From contig SKYL01000046.1 in assembly GCA_007127935.1 (NCBI GenBank), forward strand, positions 1 through 14,492: a DNA stretch of 14,492 bases, in the 5' to 3' direction. A program made the position numbers and the translations under genes. Each line of letters opens with the position of its first letter. Within the stretch, counting starts at the first letter, position 1. Source of the stretch: Halorhodospira sp. (GTDB lineage Bacteria; Pseudomonadota; Gammaproteobacteria; Nitrococcales; Halorhodospiraceae). The notes beneath the pieces were generated by a model. The model saw only the letters and a list, made by a program, of their open reading frames with translations. It was not told the origin of the DNA and ran no database searches. Positions 12,578 to 14,492 of the stretch are shown here, in pieces.

Positions 12578-14325
12578 AGGTCCGACCCCATGGAGAAGTG
12601 GATGCGCCACGTGTCGTCCTCCTCGCCTACCGTGAAGGCGAGATCGAGCCGCACCGGCCCGATGGGAGAGAGCCATCGGACGCCGACGCCCCGGCCCACC
12701 TTGGCCTCCCCACGGATGTCGTCCAGATCGGCGTAGGCGTTGCCGGCGTCCACGAAGGTGGCCAACCGCCAATTCCGCGCCACCTGGTAACCGTATTCGA
12801 CACTGGTCACCGCCAGATAGCGCCCGCCGATGCGGATGCCGTCACGCTGGGGCCCCAGGCTCTGGTACTTGTAGCCGCGAACGCTTTGGTCGCCACCGGC
12901 ATAAAAGCGCATCGACGGCGGTACGCCGTCGAAGTCATTGGTGGCCAGGGCGCCGAGGTCGGCCCGGGCCAGCACGCGGTGGCGCTCGCCGACACTGCGC
13001 AGCCAACGGGTCCCGGCCCGCACCCGCCGCACCTCGATATCGGAACCGAGCCACGTATCAGTGGCCTCCACGGCCAACAGTTGGCGGTCACCCCACGTGG
13101 GATCGAGGCCACCGCGGCTCCGCACCCGGCTCCAACTGGCGCCGGGGATGAAGAGCACGGTGGTACGCGCGTCCCCGTCATAACTGAACCGGTCCCGTTC
13201 CGCCCGCTGAAAGACCGTCTGTCGCCAGCCCCGCGCCAGGAGATGGCGGTGACTGACGGAAGCGGTCATCCGCTCGCTGACGAAATCCTGGATCTCCTCC
13301 GTCTGGACGCCCACTTGGTAGTCCAAGGCGGTCCGCAGCGGATCTCGCAGCGGAACCGTGTAGGTGGCGACGATGTTCTGGCGGATTTGCGCGATCTCGC
13401 TGTCCACCGCCATAGAGTGCCCCCGCTCGTTGACCCACGGCCGGCGCCAGCCCAGGCGAATCCGGGGACCGACGTCGGTGGTGAAGCCGATGCCGGTGAG
13501 GACCTCGTGGCGCGACCGGGGCACCAACTCCACATGGACCGGAATATAGCCGTTGACAGCCGCATTGAGCTGGGGCCGCACGCGCACATCGGCGAAGTAG
13601 CCGCTGTCGAGCATGGCGCGGTTCATCTCGGCGACGGTATAGGCCGAGTACGGGTCACCGGGCTCGAAGCGCACCATGCGGCGGAGGAACGACTCCGCCA
13701 GGGGGGAGGGAGAGAAGGTCACCTCGCCGAAGCGGTACCGGGGGCCGCTTTCGAAGTGGAGCACGATATGGGCCGTCCCGGTATCCGGGTCCACCTCCGC
13801 CCGCCGCACCAAGTAGCGCCCCTCGAAGTAGCCGTAATCGAGCGCGGTATTCTGGATCACCCGCCGCAGGGCTTCGTAGTAGCCGTGCTCGAAGACATCC
13901 CCTTCCCGCAACGGCAGGTGTTCCATCAACTCGGTGAAGGCCGGATCGTCCGCCCCATCGCCGGTGACGGCGACATCCACCGAAACCACCCGGACCGGCT
14001 CCCCGGGGTCCACGGTCACCACCACCCGCCAGCCCTCCTCGGTACGCTCGCGGACGGCGCGGATTTCCGGCCGGTAGTACCCCACCGCCTCCAACCCGCG
14101 CCGCACCCGCTCCGGCGCCCGGCGGCGAAAGGCCGCCACCGCCACATCCTCGGCGGTGGCCGGGGTGCCGAGGTAGGCGCGCACCTGCTCCTCCAGGCGC
14201 TCGTCCAGCCCCTCCACCACCACCTCCACCCCTTCTTCCCCGGCCGTCGCCGGCAATGCCACCACCAGCAGCCAAAGGAGCACCCCCGGCAGCACCCACC
14301 ACACTGCCGTTTTATACTCCCGCAT
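12574..14325 (-). CDS. tamA: Translocation and assembly module outer-membrane subunit TamA (Omp85/BamA superfamily)
   Basis: Outer-membrane Omp85-family barrel, partner of TamB. It is 583 aa from the ATG at 14325 (E. coli TamA about 577). This start gives a clear signal peptide (YKTAVWWVLPGVLLWLLVVALPATAG). The frame is open another 31 codons upstream, but that part is not signal-like and overlaps the divergent gene. GTGGGG upstream is a weak ribosome site. POTRA-like modules occupy roughly residues 30-265, e.g. VEVVVEGLDERLEEQVRAYL and FGEVTFSPSPLAESFLRRMVRF. The barrel follows and carries the Omp85 signature SVRGYKYQSLGP with VRGY at 482-485, preceded by FYAGGDQ. The protein ends SMGSDL, resembling the GPEL-type end of other TamA proteins. 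tamB follows with a 4-nt overlap, the usual tamA-tamB order. Confidence 0.95.
   Translation of the reverse strand: MREYKTAVWWVLPGVLLWLLVVALPATAGEEGVEVVVEGLDERLEEQVRAYLGTPATAEDVAVAAFRRRAPERVRRGLEAVGYYRPEIRAVRERTEEGWRVVVTVDPGEPVRVVSVDVAVTGDGADDPAFTELMEHLPLREGDVFEHGYYEALRRVIQNTALDYGYFEGRYLVRRAEVDPDTGTAHIVLHFESGPRYRFGEVTFSPSPLAESFLRRMVRFEPGDPYSAYTVAEMNRAMLDSGYFADVRVRPQLNAAVNGYIPVHVELVPRSRHEVLTGIGFTTDVGPRIRLGWRRPWVNERGHSMAVDSEIAQIRQNIVATYTVPLRDPLRTALDYQVGVQTEEIQDFVSERMTASVSHRHLLARGWRQTVFQRAERDRFSYDGDARTTVLFIPGASWSRVRSRGGLDPTWGDRQLLAVEATDTWLGSDIEVRRVRAGTRWLRSVGERHRVLARADLGALATNDFDGVPPSMRFYAGGDQSVRGYKYQSLGPQRDGIRIGGRYLAVTSVEYGYQVARNWRLATFVDAGNAYADLDDIRGEAKVGRGVGVRWLSPIGPVRLDLAFTVGEEDDTWRIHFSMGSDL
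14313..14318 (+). promoter_or_regulatory. Possible -10 element for the divergent GNAT gene
   Basis: TATACT matches 5 of 6 bases of the sigma-70 -10 consensus and stands out in this GC-rich DNA. It lies inside the first codons of tamA, about 30 nt before the plus-strand start at 14348. No good -35 is found 16-19 nt upstream, so this is tentative. Confidence 0.28.
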
Positions 14326-14347
14326 AAACGCCCCACGGAAGAACGGA

Positions 14348-14492
14348 ATGACCGAAGACGAACACGCCACCGACCCCCAGCGCACCGACCCGGAAGAACA
14401 CCACCTCAAGCTGCGCAACCTGCAGTTGGAGGACTACGACGACATCGCGCGGATCATGGACGCCGTCTATCCGGACATGGGCGGCGCCTGGA
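14348..14492 (+). CDS. N-terminus of a GNAT/carbon-nitrogen hydrolase fusion protein (partial)
   Basis: The ATG at 14348, with GGAAGA just upstream, opens a frame that stays open to the window edge (48 codons). After an acidic leader the sequence LKLRNLQLEDYDDIARIMDA, then VYPDMGGAW, resembles the start of bifunctional proteins joining a GNAT acetyltransferase domain to a nitrilase-type carbon-nitrogen hydrolase domain. Only the first alpha/beta element of the GNAT part is visible. Neither the acetyl-CoA loop nor the hydrolase Glu-Lys-Cys triad lies inside the window, so the assignment rests on this short N-terminal resemblance. It is divergent from tamA, with 22 bp between start codons. Confidence 0.6.
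   Translation, partial: MTEDEHATDPQRTDPEEHHLKLRNLQLEDYDDIARIMDAVYPDMGGAW

Noticed and set aside
12577..12772. Longer TamB N-terminus reading into tamA
   Set aside because: The extra 65 residues are Arg/Gly-rich, precede the membrane anchor, and fully overlap the tamA 3' end; the GTG at 12577 gives a standard GTGA junction.

Overview
The window is GC-rich (about two thirds G+C by eye), densely coding DNA. It most likely comes from a gammaproteobacterium. The clues are a YhcB/ZapG-family gene, which is characteristic of gammaproteobacteria, a tamA-tamB pair, and the start of a GNAT/carbon-nitrogen-hydrolase fusion gene. A halophilic or sulfur-oxidising purple-bacterial relative (Chromatiales/Ectothiorhodospiraceae-like) would fit the style, but that is only an impression.

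Layout. Bases 1-74 hold the last codons of an upstream plus-strand gene that I cannot identify. Bases 82-8246 are a compact cellulose synthesis and export operon, bcsA-bcsB-bcsZ-bcsC. Its genes overlap by 23, 4 and 4 nt, so they are probably translationally coupled. A 143-bp gap then leads to a plus-strand yhcB/zapG homologue (8390-9076) with a long Glu/Pro-rich tail. Its TGA stop directly abuts the stop codon of the convergent minus-strand gene. The minus strand carries tamA (14325 down to 12574) and tamB (12577 down to 9077), which overlap by 4 nt. At the right edge, 22 bp from the tamA start and divergent from it, begins a GNAT/nitrilase-type gene that is cut by the window.

How the genes work together. 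BcsA polymerises UDP-glucose at the inner membrane under c-di-GMP control, since its PilZ motifs are intact. BcsB guides the glucan through the periplasm, BcsZ trims it, and the BcsC barrel exports it. No bcsD, bcsE, bcsF or bcsG is visible, and bcsQ could only be the truncated upstream gene. TamA and TamB form an outer-membrane/periplasm-spanning system for outer-membrane assembly and lipid transport. ZapG/YhcB is a membrane-anchored envelope and division factor.

The most unusual feature is in BcsC. It is much shorter than the well-known homologues. Its periplasmic part contains an ungapped duplication with a 141-residue period and four cysteines per copy at identical spacing (22, 62, 13). 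These eight are the only cysteines in the protein. Cysteine pairs also occur in BcsB, BcsZ and TamB, which suggests a disulfide-stabilised periplasmic apparatus.
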